Made by a program: the position numbers and the translations under genes | Origin: Bacteroidales bacterium | Lineage (GTDB): Bacteria > Bacteroidota > Bacteroidia > Bacteroidales > UBA1715 | Length of the DNA: 21,559 nt | Assembly: GCA_017618935.1 (NCBI GenBank) | Contig: JAFZTG010000172.1 | Coordinates: 1-21,559 of the forward strand | Direction of reading: 5' to 3' | Part shown: piece by piece, positions 7,591-15,513 of the stretch | Position numbering within the stretch: position 1 is the first letter of the stretch | Layout: every line of letters begins with the position of its first letter | Notes under the pieces: model-generated | What the model saw: the letters and a program-made list of their open reading frames with translations, nothing else | Databases searched by the model: none | Told to the model about the DNA's origin: nothing

Positions 7591-7944
7591 TCATTTGAAA
7601 ATAATCTCTGAAACCGCGTGTCGTTTCAATTCTTCGTTCATTCGGTTGATAATTGTCGTCTTATTTAAGAGCAATTCATTCCGTATGGCAGCCGAATTTA
7701 CTTTGACAATCAATAACTTGTTGTTTAGAACAATTGACGTTGCAGCATTGGCGAACATCGGTCCAACAACTTCCTTCCACTTTTTCTTTACCTTCATCTC
7801 ATACATTCTTTCGAACACTGACGGAGCAATGACGATGTCGTTTTTCGTATCAGCCGAAAATGCTCCGCGGGTAAATGTCTTTTTTCGTTGTTCAATGTTA
7901 TTTACCACCGTCGAAAGAGCCGTGAATTTTTCTTTTGTCTCCAT
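7591..7944 (-). CDS. DciA-like protein (DUF721), probable helicase-loading factor
   Basis: A 117-residue cytoplasmic protein of the DUF721/DciA family. DciA proteins are the ancestral loaders or regulators of DnaB in bacteria that lack DnaC or DnaI. The core features are KKKWKEVVGPMFANAATSI (about 53-71), where the W-x2-VVGP pattern is the family hallmark, followed by NNKLLIVKVNSAAIRNELLLNKTTIINRMNEEL, which matches the KH-like half. It is short compared with proteobacterial DciA, as is usual in Bacteroidota, and the first 40 residues are basic and probably flexible. It is the last gene of an apparent operon, 11 bp after the Ste24-like protease. The family call is good; the loader role is carried over from characterised relatives and is not shown here. 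Confidence 0.82.
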   Translation of the reverse strand: METKEKFTALSTVVNNIEQRKKTFTRGAFSADTKNDIVIAPSVFERMYEMKVKKKWKEVVGPMFANAATSIVLNNKLLIVKVNSAAIRNELLLNKTTIINRMNEELKRHAVSEIIFK

Positions 7945-7955
7945 TTTCGTACCTT

Positions 7956-9206
7956 TTATTTGTTAATACTTCGTAACGCTACGATTCGTTGATAGAGCGT
8001 CGGATGAGAATAATAACAAAATACGTACCAAGAATGTGGAGTTAGGTTTGACAAGCTCTGTTTTGACAATTTTTTCAATGCGCTTTCCAACGCTTTGGGC
8101 GAATAATTCTCGCCTGAGAAGCGGTCAGCCTGATATTCGTTTTTCCGTGAAATCGCATTGACTAACAAACCTATCAAAAATGAAATCGGGGTAAATAATA
8201 TTGAAAATACGTAAAACGAAGCATACGATTTCTCTGGCGAATACGCAATATCCAACGCTTCGGTAAACGCTGGTTCTGAAACAAAGAGACCGAACAAATA
8301 CAATATAAATCCCATTTGCAACACCGAAGCGCCAAGCATCATATAGGTATGTTTCTTTTTATAATGTCCTATTTCGTGAGCCAAAACGGCTACGATTTCT
8401 TCAACCGACAACTTCTGTATCAGGGTATCGTACAAAACAATTCTTTTCTTTGAACCCAATCCGCTAAAATACGCATTTGCCTTGGTGGAACGTTTTGATC
8501 CGTCTATTACATATATATTATCTAATGCAAAACCGGCTTTCTGGCTAAACTCAAAAATCGCCGTCTTCAGTTCTCCCTCCTCTAAAGGTGTTTGTTTATT
8601 GAACAAGGGAACTATCAACGTCGAATAAAACATATTAATAAAGATAAGAAATACGGACACTGCGCCCCACGCAATAACCCAGAAATTTTCGCCAAACACC
8701 GATATGAGCCACATCAAGCCTGCCAACAAGCCGCCGCCTATAATGGCAGTCAACAACCAGGACTTTACTTTGTCGAGAATAAAAATTTTAGGCGTCATTT
8801 TATTGAAACCGAACTGTTCCTCGATGACAAATGTGTTGTACCATTCAAACGGAATACCCAACAAATCAGTAACCCAGAATAATATGCCGAAAAACAACAA
8901 TCCGTTTACGATTGCGCCACACTGGAATGTTGACTCTATCCATCTGTCCAAAATGCCGAAACAGCCAGTGAGCAATAATGCCATAATCAACACAAAGCCA
9001 ACCGTACTCGACCAAAAGCCGATTTTTGACTTTGCCTGCTCATAACGCTGTTGCTTCTCATACGTGGCCTTGTCGTAAATATCGGCAACTTCGCGAGGCA
9101 ACTCGGCGTGTCGCATTCGTGCGTTCAAAGAATCCAAAATTCGCTCCAATACATAATCTACGACCAAAATGACAATGATTACATAAAATAATACGTTTGC
9201 ATCCAT
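7956..9206 (-). CDS. M48-family membrane metalloprotease (Ste24/CAAX protease-like)
   Basis: A 416-residue integral membrane zinc protease resembling the eukaryotic CAAX prenyl protease Ste24. The zinc site is AHEIGH (H277, E278, H281), with a third ligand in SRKNEYQADRF (E357). Several hydrophobic helices surround it, near residues 5-20, 68-86, 97-115, 150-172, 177-198, 288-310 and 330-352. GSKRSTKANAYFSGLGSKKRIVLYDTL (about 236-262) is the typical segment before the HExxH. The frame is open further upstream, but a longer start would overlap the antiporter gene. The ATG at 9206 gives the MDANVLFYVI start and lies 11 bp after the antiporter stop, behind a purine-rich AGAAAAAG. Bacterial homologues are thought to act in membrane-protein quality control; the substrate here is unknown. 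Confidence 0.9.
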   Translation of the reverse strand: MDANVLFYVIIVILVVDYVLERILDSLNARMRHAELPREVADIYDKATYEKQQRYEQAKSKIGFWSSTVGFVLIMALLLTGCFGILDRWIESTFQCGAIVNGLLFFGILFWVTDLLGIPFEWYNTFVIEEQFGFNKMTPKIFILDKVKSWLLTAIIGGGLLAGLMWLISVFGENFWVIAWGAVSVFLIFINMFYSTLIVPLFNKQTPLEEGELKTAIFEFSQKAGFALDNIYVIDGSKRSTKANAYFSGLGSKKRIVLYDTLIQKLSVEEIVAVLAHEIGHYKKKHTYMMLGASVLQMGFILYLFGLFVSEPAFTEALDIAYSPEKSYASFYVFSILFTPISFLIGLLVNAISRKNEYQADRFSGENYSPKALESALKKLSKQSLSNLTPHSWYVFCYYSHPTLYQRIVALRSINK

Positions 9207-9217
9207 ATCTTTTTCTA

Positions 9218-11458
9218 TTAATTGTTCTTTAAAAATTTGTGCAGACGTTTCTTGTCGCCCACAATCCATATCAAATCATTGACTTCCAACACTGTAGAAT
9301 AATGCGGATTCATAATTGACTTGCCTTGTCGCTCTATTCCAATTATCAAACAATGCTGGTTTTCCTTCAAACCTGTCTCCAAAATCGTTTTTCCACACAG
9401 AATCGACTGTGGTTCAATCAAATACGAGTCCAATATGATGTCGGTTTTCTCATACTGTGCCGTCTTGCTATTTTCCACGTCAATATCGTTAGAAAAACGA
9501 GAAATTTGCTCGTCATTTCCCAGAATCATCCACACATCTTGCGGATACACCATTTCATCGGCTTCGGGGATATCAATTTCCAGCAAACCTCGTGTTATTT
9601 TAACGATAGTTATTCCGTATTGTTGTTTAACATTCGTTTCTTGTAAGGTTTTTCCTATATATTGTGACGAAACGGGTATTTTTACCTCAACCAAGTGGAT
9701 ATTTCTATCAATCAGGCGCTTGTTGAGACTATCATTTAACGGCGAAGCCATGGTGTTTTCGCGTCCGTTCAGGTTATCCACAAAACGCTGCTCTATCCTA
9801 TTATAGCCCATCAGAATTTTTCGGGAAACAGCCACAATCACAATAACGGCAAATCCAACGACCAATTCCAGCCGTTGCGACATATGGAACATTTTTGCCA
9901 AAACGGTGCAGATAAAAAACATCGTCAGACCCGACTGGAAAATAATGAGACAAATCAATCCACCTTTATTGATATAGTTTTGTCCCCACATTTTCTTAAT
10001 GTAATTTCCATTTCCCTTATTGATAAGAACGGCACGCAGAAATGGCGACATTATTATTAATGCGATTAGGCCAGCCACAACCCCACTCCAAAATTCAGGC
10101 AATGCCTTTTGCAACATTGGTTGAATGAAATTAAACACAACAACGTGTATCGTAAGCATAATGACGCTATAAATAATATCTCGTCCTAATGTTCTCGTTA
10201 TCAACTGTTTCCAATCGCTTTCACGATTTATGACACGCGTTCCTTGTGATATTTTTCCTATTTTTTCCAATAATTCGGGCGGACATTTCTTGATTATCCA
10301 TTCATATAAAGGTTCCGCTCCTTTTATAAAGTATGGTGTGGTAAACGTCGTTATAACCGAAACGGCAACAATTATAGGATAGATGTATTCGCTGATAACC
10401 TTCTGCGAAACGCCTACCGACGCGATAATAAAGGCAAACTCGCCTATTTGGGCAAGACTCATTCCCGATTGTACCGACACTTTCAAATCCTGTCCAGAGA
10501 TGAGAACACCCAAGGCAGAACATACGGGTTTAAACAAAACAACTACAAGTGTTATAATCAAGATGGTTCCCCAGTAATCCAACAGTGCGTGCGGATCAAC
10601 CAACATTCCCACCGAAACGAAGAATACAGCGCCAAAGAAATCTTTCAGACTTTTTATCATGTGTTCTATTTTAGGGCCTTCGGCTGTTCCCGATAAAATG
10701 GAACCCATCACGAATGCCCCCAATGCAGCAGAAAAGCCTACTCGCACGGCAAAGACAACCATTCCAAGACACAAGCCCAACGATATTATCAGCAACATTT
10801 CCTCGGTGAGCAATGGGCGAAGTTTCTTCAAAAGTGAGGGAATGAGAAAAATTCCCACCAAAAACCACAACACCATAAAAAAGCCGAGTTTGAAAAAACT
10901 TTCAATCATCTCCATTCCCGCAAATTGCTGACTGACAGCAATTGTCGGCAACAGCACCATCATAAGTATGGCGACAATATCTTCCACCACCAGCGTCCCG
11001 AATACGATGCCCGTAAACTTCTGATTTCGGACGTTCAAGTCGTCAAATGCCTTGATAATGATTGTGGTAGATGACATTGACAACATTCCGCCAAGAAAAA
11101 TACTTTCCACGTTGCCCCACCCCACCATTTTTCCGAAAATGAAACCTATGGTCAACATTGATATCACTTCGGTAAATGCAGTAATGAATGCCGAAGCGCC
11201 GACATTCATCAGATTCTTTATACTAAATTCGAGACCTAAGGCAAACAAAAGAAATATCACGCCAATGTCTGCCCACGTGGATATGTTGGTCTTGTCACTT
11301 ATGGAAGGCAACAAGTCGATATACGGTCCGGCAATAATGCCGACGACGATATATCCCAACACCAACGGTTGCTGTAATTTCTTGAAAATTACAGTCACAA
11401 TACCTGCCATAACAAGAATTAAGGCCAGATCCGATACTAAGGCAGGTAAATGAGACAT
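9218..11458 (-). CDS. CPA2-family cation/proton antiporter with tandem TrkA-C domains
   Basis: A 746-residue protein with an N-terminal Kef/NhaP2-like exchanger domain of about 12-13 helices (residues ~8-395), probably moving K+ or Na+ against protons. Recognisable segments are LGYIVVGIIAGPY, IGVIFLLFALGLEFS, MSSTTIIIKAFDD and FFGAVFFVSVGMLVDP. Three or four further hydrophobic helices occupy about 425-550. The C-terminus holds two RCK_C (TrkA-C) ligand-sensing modules, one near 580-670 (VKIPVSSQYIGKTLQETNV to DVWMILGNDEQI) and one near 675-745 (DSYLIEPQSILCGKTILET to DLIWIVGDKKRL). No Rossmann RCK_N nucleotide-binding domain is evident between membrane part and RCK_C, unlike KefB/KefC. It is first in the operon with the protease and DciA and has a good promoter. 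The ion is not predictable. Confidence 0.9.
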   Translation of the reverse strand: MSHLPALVSDLALILVMAGIVTVIFKKLQQPLVLGYIVVGIIAGPYIDLLPSISDKTNISTWADIGVIFLLFALGLEFSIKNLMNVGASAFITAFTEVISMLTIGFIFGKMVGWGNVESIFLGGMLSMSSTTIIIKAFDDLNVRNQKFTGIVFGTLVVEDIVAILMMVLLPTIAVSQQFAGMEMIESFFKLGFFMVLWFLVGIFLIPSLLKKLRPLLTEEMLLIISLGLCLGMVVFAVRVGFSAALGAFVMGSILSGTAEGPKIEHMIKSLKDFFGAVFFVSVGMLVDPHALLDYWGTILIITLVVVLFKPVCSALGVLISGQDLKVSVQSGMSLAQIGEFAFIIASVGVSQKVISEYIYPIIVAVSVITTFTTPYFIKGAEPLYEWIIKKCPPELLEKIGKISQGTRVINRESDWKQLITRTLGRDIIYSVIMLTIHVVVFNFIQPMLQKALPEFWSGVVAGLIALIIMSPFLRAVLINKGNGNYIKKMWGQNYINKGGLICLIIFQSGLTMFFICTVLAKMFHMSQRLELVVGFAVIVIVAVSRKILMGYNRIEQRFVDNLNGRENTMASPLNDSLNKRLIDRNIHLVEVKIPVSSQYIGKTLQETNVKQQYGITIVKITRGLLEIDIPEADEMVYPQDVWMILGNDEQISRFSNDIDVENSKTAQYEKTDIILDSYLIEPQSILCGKTILETGLKENQHCLIIGIERQGKSIMNPHYSTVLEVNDLIWIVGDKKRLHKFLKNN

Positions 11459-11474
11459 GAATTTTTGTTTTTCA

Positions 11475-11505
11475 CAAAATTACTGCAAGTATCGAATCAA
11501 ACAAA
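11475..11505 (-). promoter_or_regulatory. Strong candidate Bacteroidota promoter for the antiporter operon
   Basis: On the minus strand TTTG (11505-11502) is followed after exactly 19 bp by TAATTTTG (11482-11475). Both boxes and the spacing match the Bacteroidota TTTG-N19-21-TAnnTTTG consensus. It lies 16 bp before the antiporter ATG, implying a leader of roughly ten bases. It is the best promoter match in the window. Confidence 0.72.
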
Positions 11506-11586
11506 ATTTTGAAAGAATTTTTAACTTGAATTTTGTAAATTTAGGAAAAAAGCGCTAACGCAGAAAAAACAATAAAAATATAGACG

Positions 11587-11598
11587 AAAACATGTTTT
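11587..11598. promoter_or_regulatory. 12-bp perfect palindrome in the antiporter/glyA divergent region
   Basis: AAAACATGTTTT reads identically on both strands. It stands about 105 bp from the antiporter promoter and about 90 bp from the glyA -7 box. It could be an operator for a dimeric regulator, but AT-rich palindromes also arise by chance and no second copy is visible. Confidence 0.25.
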
Positions 11599-11684
11599 TT
11601 ACGTATGACATTTTAATAAAGAGATTCGCTCATAATATGTTTATAACTATCTCAAAAACTTCTTTTCAGTGTGCGTTTTTTGTG

Positions 11685-11692
11685 TATTTTTG
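11685..11692 (+). promoter_or_regulatory. Candidate -7 box of the glyA promoter
   Basis: TATTTTTG fits TAnnTTTG exactly and ends 25 bp before the glyA ATG, a normal leader length. The -33 region has only TTTT/TTTC (11663-11667), so the upstream element is weak. It probably drives glyA-argS. Confidence 0.5.
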
Positions 11693-11717
11693 TCACGCTT
11701 AACTTAATATTATACTG

Positions 11718-12995
11718 ATGAATAGAGATACTACAATCTTTGATTTAATCGAGAAAGAACATCAAAGACAGTTGCGAGGCATCGAATTGATTGCTTCTGA
11801 AAATTTCGTGAGTGACCAAGTAATGGAAGCCATGGGTTCCTACTGCACAAACAAGTATGCTGAAGGTTATCCAGGCAAACGTCATTATGGTGGTTGCGAG
11901 GTTGTCGATGAAATTGAGACATTGGCAATTGAACGATTGAAACAATTGTATGGTGCTGAATTTGCAAACGTACAACCTCACTCGGGGGCTCAGGCAAATG
12001 GTGCCGTGTTGTTGTCAATTTTGCAACCAGGAGACAAGTTCATGGGCTTGGATTTGAATCATGGTGGTCACTTGTCTCACGGTTCACCAGTAAATACGTC
12101 GGGTATGATTTACAAGCCAGTTCCGTATTTCTTGAACAAGGAAACTGGTCGTGTGGATTACGATGAAATGGAAAGAATCGCATTGGCAGAAAAACCAAAA
12201 TTGATTATTGGTGGTGGTTCTGCTTACAGCCGCGAATGGGATTATGAAAGAATGCGTGCCATAGCCGATAAGATTGGCGCTATTTTCATGGTCGATATGG
12301 CTCACCCTGCTGGTTTGATTGCCGCTGGTTTGTTGAAAAACCCTGTGAAATATGCTCACATTGTAACATCAACGACGCACAAGACATTGCGTGGTCCTCG
12401 TGGTGGTATTATCTTGATAGGAAAAGATTTTGAAAATCCATGGGGAAAGACAACGCCAAAAGGTGTCGTTAAGACTATGGGACAATTGATTAACTCTGCC
12501 GTATTCCCAGGTATGCAAGGTGGACCTCTTGAACACGTGATTGCCGCTAAGGCTGTTGCTTTCGGCGAGGCATTGACTCCAGAGTTCAAGAAATATCAAG
12601 AACAAGTTAAGAAGAACGCTGCTGTAATGGCTCAGGAATTTGTTAACCATGGATACAAGATTATTTCTGACGGAACCGACAACCACTCAATGTTGGTTGA
12701 CCTTCGTCCGAAATTCCCTGAATTGACAGGTAAAGTTGCTGAAGAGTCGTTGGTAGCAGCCGACATTACGACAAACAAAAACCTTGTACCTTTCGATACT
12801 CGTAGTGCCTTCCAAACTTCTGGCTTGCGTTTCGGTACGCCGGCTATCACCACTCGTGGCGTGAAAGAAGATGGAATCAAGACTATTGTAGAATTGATTG
12901 ACAAAGTTTTGTGTGATCCGACTGAAGCAACTATTACTTCAGTTCGCAAGACAGTAAACGAAATGATGGCTCAATACCCATTATTTGCTTGCTAA
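11718..12995 (+). CDS. glyA: Serine hydroxymethyltransferase
   Basis: This cytoplasmic PLP enzyme converts serine plus tetrahydrofolate to glycine and methylene-tetrahydrofolate, the main source of one-carbon units. The N-terminal [19 protein letters not shown] and [16 protein letters not shown] are unmistakable. [11 protein letters not shown] follows, and [12 protein letters not shown] carries the PLP-contacting Asp and His. The PLP lysine is K222 in [13 protein letters not shown]. The C-terminal [11 protein letters not shown] binds the carboxylate. At 425 residues it is of normal length. Leucine is encoded almost entirely by TTG here, unlike the mixed use in dnaX, which fits a highly expressed gene. 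It is followed after 17 bp by argS, so the two probably share a transcript. The identification is certain. Confidence 0.98.
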   Translation: MNRDTTIFDLIEKEHQRQLRGIELIASENFVSDQVMEAMGSYCTNKYAEGYPGKRHYGGCEVVDEIETLAIERLKQLYGAEFANVQPHSGAQANGAVLLSILQPGDKFMGLDLNHGGHLSHGSPVNTSGMIYKPVPYFLNKETGRVDYDEMERIALAEKPKLIIGGGSAYSREWDYERMRAIADKIGAIFMVDMAHPAGLIAAGLLKNPVKYAHIVTSTTHKTLRGPRGGIILIGKDFENPWGKTTPKGVVKTMGQLINSAVFPGMQGGPLEHVIAAKAVAFGEALTPEFKKYQEQVKKNAAVMAQEFVNHGYKIISDGTDNHSMLVDLRPKFPELTGKVAEESLVAADITTNKNLVPFDTRSAFQTSGLRFGTPAITTRGVKEDGIKTIVELIDKVLCDPTEATITSVRKTVNEMMAQYPLFAC

Positions 12996-13012
12996 TATAT
13001 TTCTTTGATAAA

Positions 13013-14809
13013 ATGACGATAGACAACCTTATTGAACAGGAATTGATTCGCGCCGTTTCTGAATTGTACGGAGCGACAATCGAATCAAAAAATATTCAAT
13101 TACAAGAAACCAAAAAGGAAATCGCAGGGGATAAAACCGTCGTGATTTTCCCTTTGGTTCGTTTTTCAAAAAAATCTCCCGAAGAAACTGCCAATGAAAT
13201 TGGAAAATACTTGGTGGATAATATCGAAGCGATTGAATCATATTCGGTCATAAAGGGATTTTTGAATCTTACCGTTTCGGTGAAATATTGGTTGTCGTTG
13301 TTACAAGATGCTCTCAAACAGGGCGAAAATTATGGAAAAAAGCCAATAACTACGGATTCTCCTACGGTTATGGTGGAATTTTCTTCGCCAAATACCAATA
13401 AACCACTGCATTTAGGGCATATTCGCAACAATTTGTTGGGATATTCAATCTCGCAAATTTTGGCTGCAAACGGTAATCGTGTGATTAAGGCAAATTTGGT
13501 GAATGATCGTGGTATTCACATTTGTAAGTCGATGATTGCGTGGAAATTGTTTGGAAACGGCGAAACCCCACAGTCCTCTGGTATGAAAGGCGACCATCTT
13601 GTAGGAAAATACTACGTGATTTTTGACCAAGAATATAAAAAGCAAATTGCCGCCTTAATCAGTCAAGGAAAGTCGGAAGACGAAGCCAAGGCCGAAGCTC
13701 CGATTTTGTTGCAAGCCCGCGATATGTTGGTGAAATGGGAACAAGGCGACGAGGAGGTGTTGAAACTTTGGAAGACAATGAATGGTTGGGTTTACGAAGG
13801 TTTTGATGCTACCTACAAACGTATGGGCGTTTCTTTCGACCACGTATATTACGAATCGCAAACGTATTTGTTGGGCAAAAAAGTTGTGATGGATGGTTTG
13901 CAGAGAGGGATACTTTTCCAAAAAGAAGACAAATCCGTATGGGCTGACTTGACGGGCGACGGCTTGGACCAAAAGTTGCTTTTGCGTCCCGATGGAACCT
14001 CTGTGTATATGACACAAGATATTGGTACGGCAATAGAACGTTTCCGCGAGTACGGCGAAATGGGCGAATTAATCTATGTTGTTGGCAACGAGCAAAATTA
14101 CCATTTCCAAGTATTGAGTTTGATTCTTCAAAAAATAGGATATTCGTGGGCAAACAGAATCTACCATATGTCGTATGGTATGGTTGAATTACCCGAAGGC
14201 AAGATGAAGTCTCGTGAAGGAACTGTTGTCGACGCCGACGATTTGATGGAATCGATGTTGCAGGATGCCAAGGCAATTTCCGACGAATTGGGAAAATTGA
14301 ACAGTTTGCCGGCAGAAGAGGCAGCCGAAGTACACGAAATTATTGCACAAGGAGCGTTGAAATATTTCATTTTGAAAGTTGAACCTCGTAAAACAATGTT
14401 GTTCAATCCTAAGGAATCAATTGATTTTAACGGAAATACGGGACCGTTCATTCAATATACCCACGCTCGAATTTGTTCGTTGTTGCGTAAGGCAAAAGAA
14501 CAAGGCATTGAGGTGAACGAGAATTTCTCGGTAAGCGAATGCAACGATAAAGAAAAAGAGTTGTTAAAGACAATTTCTCGTTACGGCTATGTGATTGAAA
14601 CAGCGGCAAAAGACCATGCTCCGTCGTATATCGCCAATTATGTTTATGATTTTGTGAAATTGTATAATCAGTTCTATCACGATTATTCAATTCTTAACGA
14701 GGAAAAACAAGCTACAAAGGCGTTCCGTCTGGCATTGTCGAAAGAAGTTGCTACAATCATCGCTTCAGGAATGAATTTGTTGGGAATCAAAGTTCCTGAA
14801 AGAATGTAA
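13013..14809 (+). CDS. argS: Arginyl-tRNA synthetase
   Basis: This class Ia enzyme charges tRNA-Arg. An upstream in-frame TTG at 12989 overlaps the end of glyA; the ATG at 13013 (MTIDNLIEQEL), 17 bp after the glyA stop, is the better start and gives 598 residues. The N-terminal add-on domain covers about 1-110. The signature VEFSSPNTNKPLHLGHIRNN holds the HIGH-type motif HLGH at 133-136. YVVGNEQNYHF follows, then PEGKMKSREGTVV, the KMSKS-equivalent loop. The C-terminal anticodon-binding domain starts near YTHARICSLLRKA. The gene ends 5 bp from the convergent DUF4294 gene. The identification is certain. Confidence 0.97.
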   Translation: MTIDNLIEQELIRAVSELYGATIESKNIQLQETKKEIAGDKTVVIFPLVRFSKKSPEETANEIGKYLVDNIEAIESYSVIKGFLNLTVSVKYWLSLLQDALKQGENYGKKPITTDSPTVMVEFSSPNTNKPLHLGHIRNNLLGYSISQILAANGNRVIKANLVNDRGIHICKSMIAWKLFGNGETPQSSGMKGDHLVGKYYVIFDQEYKKQIAALISQGKSEDEAKAEAPILLQARDMLVKWEQGDEEVLKLWKTMNGWVYEGFDATYKRMGVSFDHVYYESQTYLLGKKVVMDGLQRGILFQKEDKSVWADLTGDGLDQKLLLRPDGTSVYMTQDIGTAIERFREYGEMGELIYVVGNEQNYHFQVLSLILQKIGYSWANRIYHMSYGMVELPEGKMKSREGTVVDADDLMESMLQDAKAISDELGKLNSLPAEEAAEVHEIIAQGALKYFILKVEPRKTMLFNPKESIDFNGNTGPFIQYTHARICSLLRKAKEQGIEVNENFSVSECNDKEKELLKTISRYGYVIETAAKDHAPSYIANYVYDFVKLYNQFYHDYSILNEEKQATKAFRLALSKEVATIIASGMNLLGIKVPERM

Positions 14810-14814
14810 TTCCT

Positions 14815-15387
14815 TCAAATCGTCCCCTGTTCAATCTGAATCACAATGCGTTCTATCAGCAAATCTTCGCCTTGTGCGTCGTAGGTGTTTTTCAGAGATT
14901 CCCCGAACATTTTCGCAACACCTTGCCACATTGTGGCAGCAACGCCTCCACGCAATTCTTTTATCAAATCGTAAGCATTTTTATTCAGCTCACGGTCAAC
15001 TAACTTTGAGAGAATTTCGCCCTGACGAACGGTCATTGAAACAAGTTCCTTTGCATAACGTTCAACCAATTCATCCTCCTTTGCCTTGATGTATTGTTTA
15101 CGCTGACGATTATTCGGAAGCGAATCCATAATATCTTGAATCTCCTTGAACGTGTTTTTCGCAATTTGAGAATACGGATACACTTTTTTCACATCACGAA
15201 CGAGTTTTTTGTATTTTAAATACTCCTCTTTTGACTGAAAATTCATAGGAGGAAATATATACACCTTGGGAATTTTAACCAATCCCAACGTATCGCCATT
15301 CACCAACACACACGGCAACGTATAGGTTTGTGCCTGCGAAATAAATGCGATCATCAACGCAACTACTATAAAAAACACCTTTTTCAT
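14815..15387 (-). CDS. Secreted DUF4294-family protein, unknown function
   Basis: A 190-residue protein with an N-terminal signal peptide (KK start, hydrophobic core, likely cleavage at SQA-Q near residue 19), so it is probably periplasmic. The remainder matches the DUF4294 pattern known in Bacteroidota: a short beta-rich start (LPCVLVNGDTLGLVKIPKVYIFPP, about 24-47), then a long helical part with KYKKLVRDVKKVYPYSQIAKNTFKEI and RKQYIKAKEDELVERYAKEL, and an amphipathic region including SKLVDRELNKNAYDLIKELRGGVAA. No catalytic motif is evident. It has its own promoter-like sequence on the minus strand, divergent from the radical SAM gene, and it converges on argS with a 5-bp gap. Confidence 0.82.
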   Translation of the reverse strand: MKKVFFIVVALMIAFISQAQTYTLPCVLVNGDTLGLVKIPKVYIFPPMNFQSKEEYLKYKKLVRDVKKVYPYSQIAKNTFKEIQDIMDSLPNNRQRKQYIKAKEDELVERYAKELVSMTVRQGEILSKLVDRELNKNAYDLIKELRGGVAATMWQGVAKMFGESLKNTYDAQGEDLLIERIVIQIEQGTI

Positions 15388-15394
15388 ATCGCAA

Positions 15395-15427
15395 CAAATT
15401 TATTCATTTATTTTTCTTTTTTACAAA
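15395..15427 (-). promoter_or_regulatory. Candidate Bacteroidota promoter for the DUF4294 gene
   Basis: On the minus strand TTTG (15427-15424) precedes TAAATTTG (15402-15395) by 21 bp, matching both boxes and the allowed spacing. The -7 box ends only 7 bp before the ATG at 15387, so the transcript may start at or within a few bases of the start codon. Confidence 0.58.
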
Positions 15428-15488
15428 AACAATACCAAACTTGTTTTAAAAATCGATTTTTTTTCATCCCCAACCCAAAACTATTTTT

Positions 15489-15496
15489 TACATTTG
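15489..15496 (+). promoter_or_regulatory. Candidate -7 box for the radical SAM gene
   Basis: TACATTTG fits TAnnTTTG exactly and ends 17 bp before the ATG at 15514. The -33 position holds no TTTG (the sequence there is CATCCC). It lies back to back with the DUF4294 promoter. Confidence 0.42.
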
Positions 15497-15513
15497 TACA
15501 AAATTGAATTTGT

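Noticed and set aside
9207..9269. Extended N-terminus of the Ste24-like protease
   Set aside because: It would overlap the antiporter's 3' end with a non-hydrophobic, Gln/Lys-rich stretch; the ATG at 9206 fits better.
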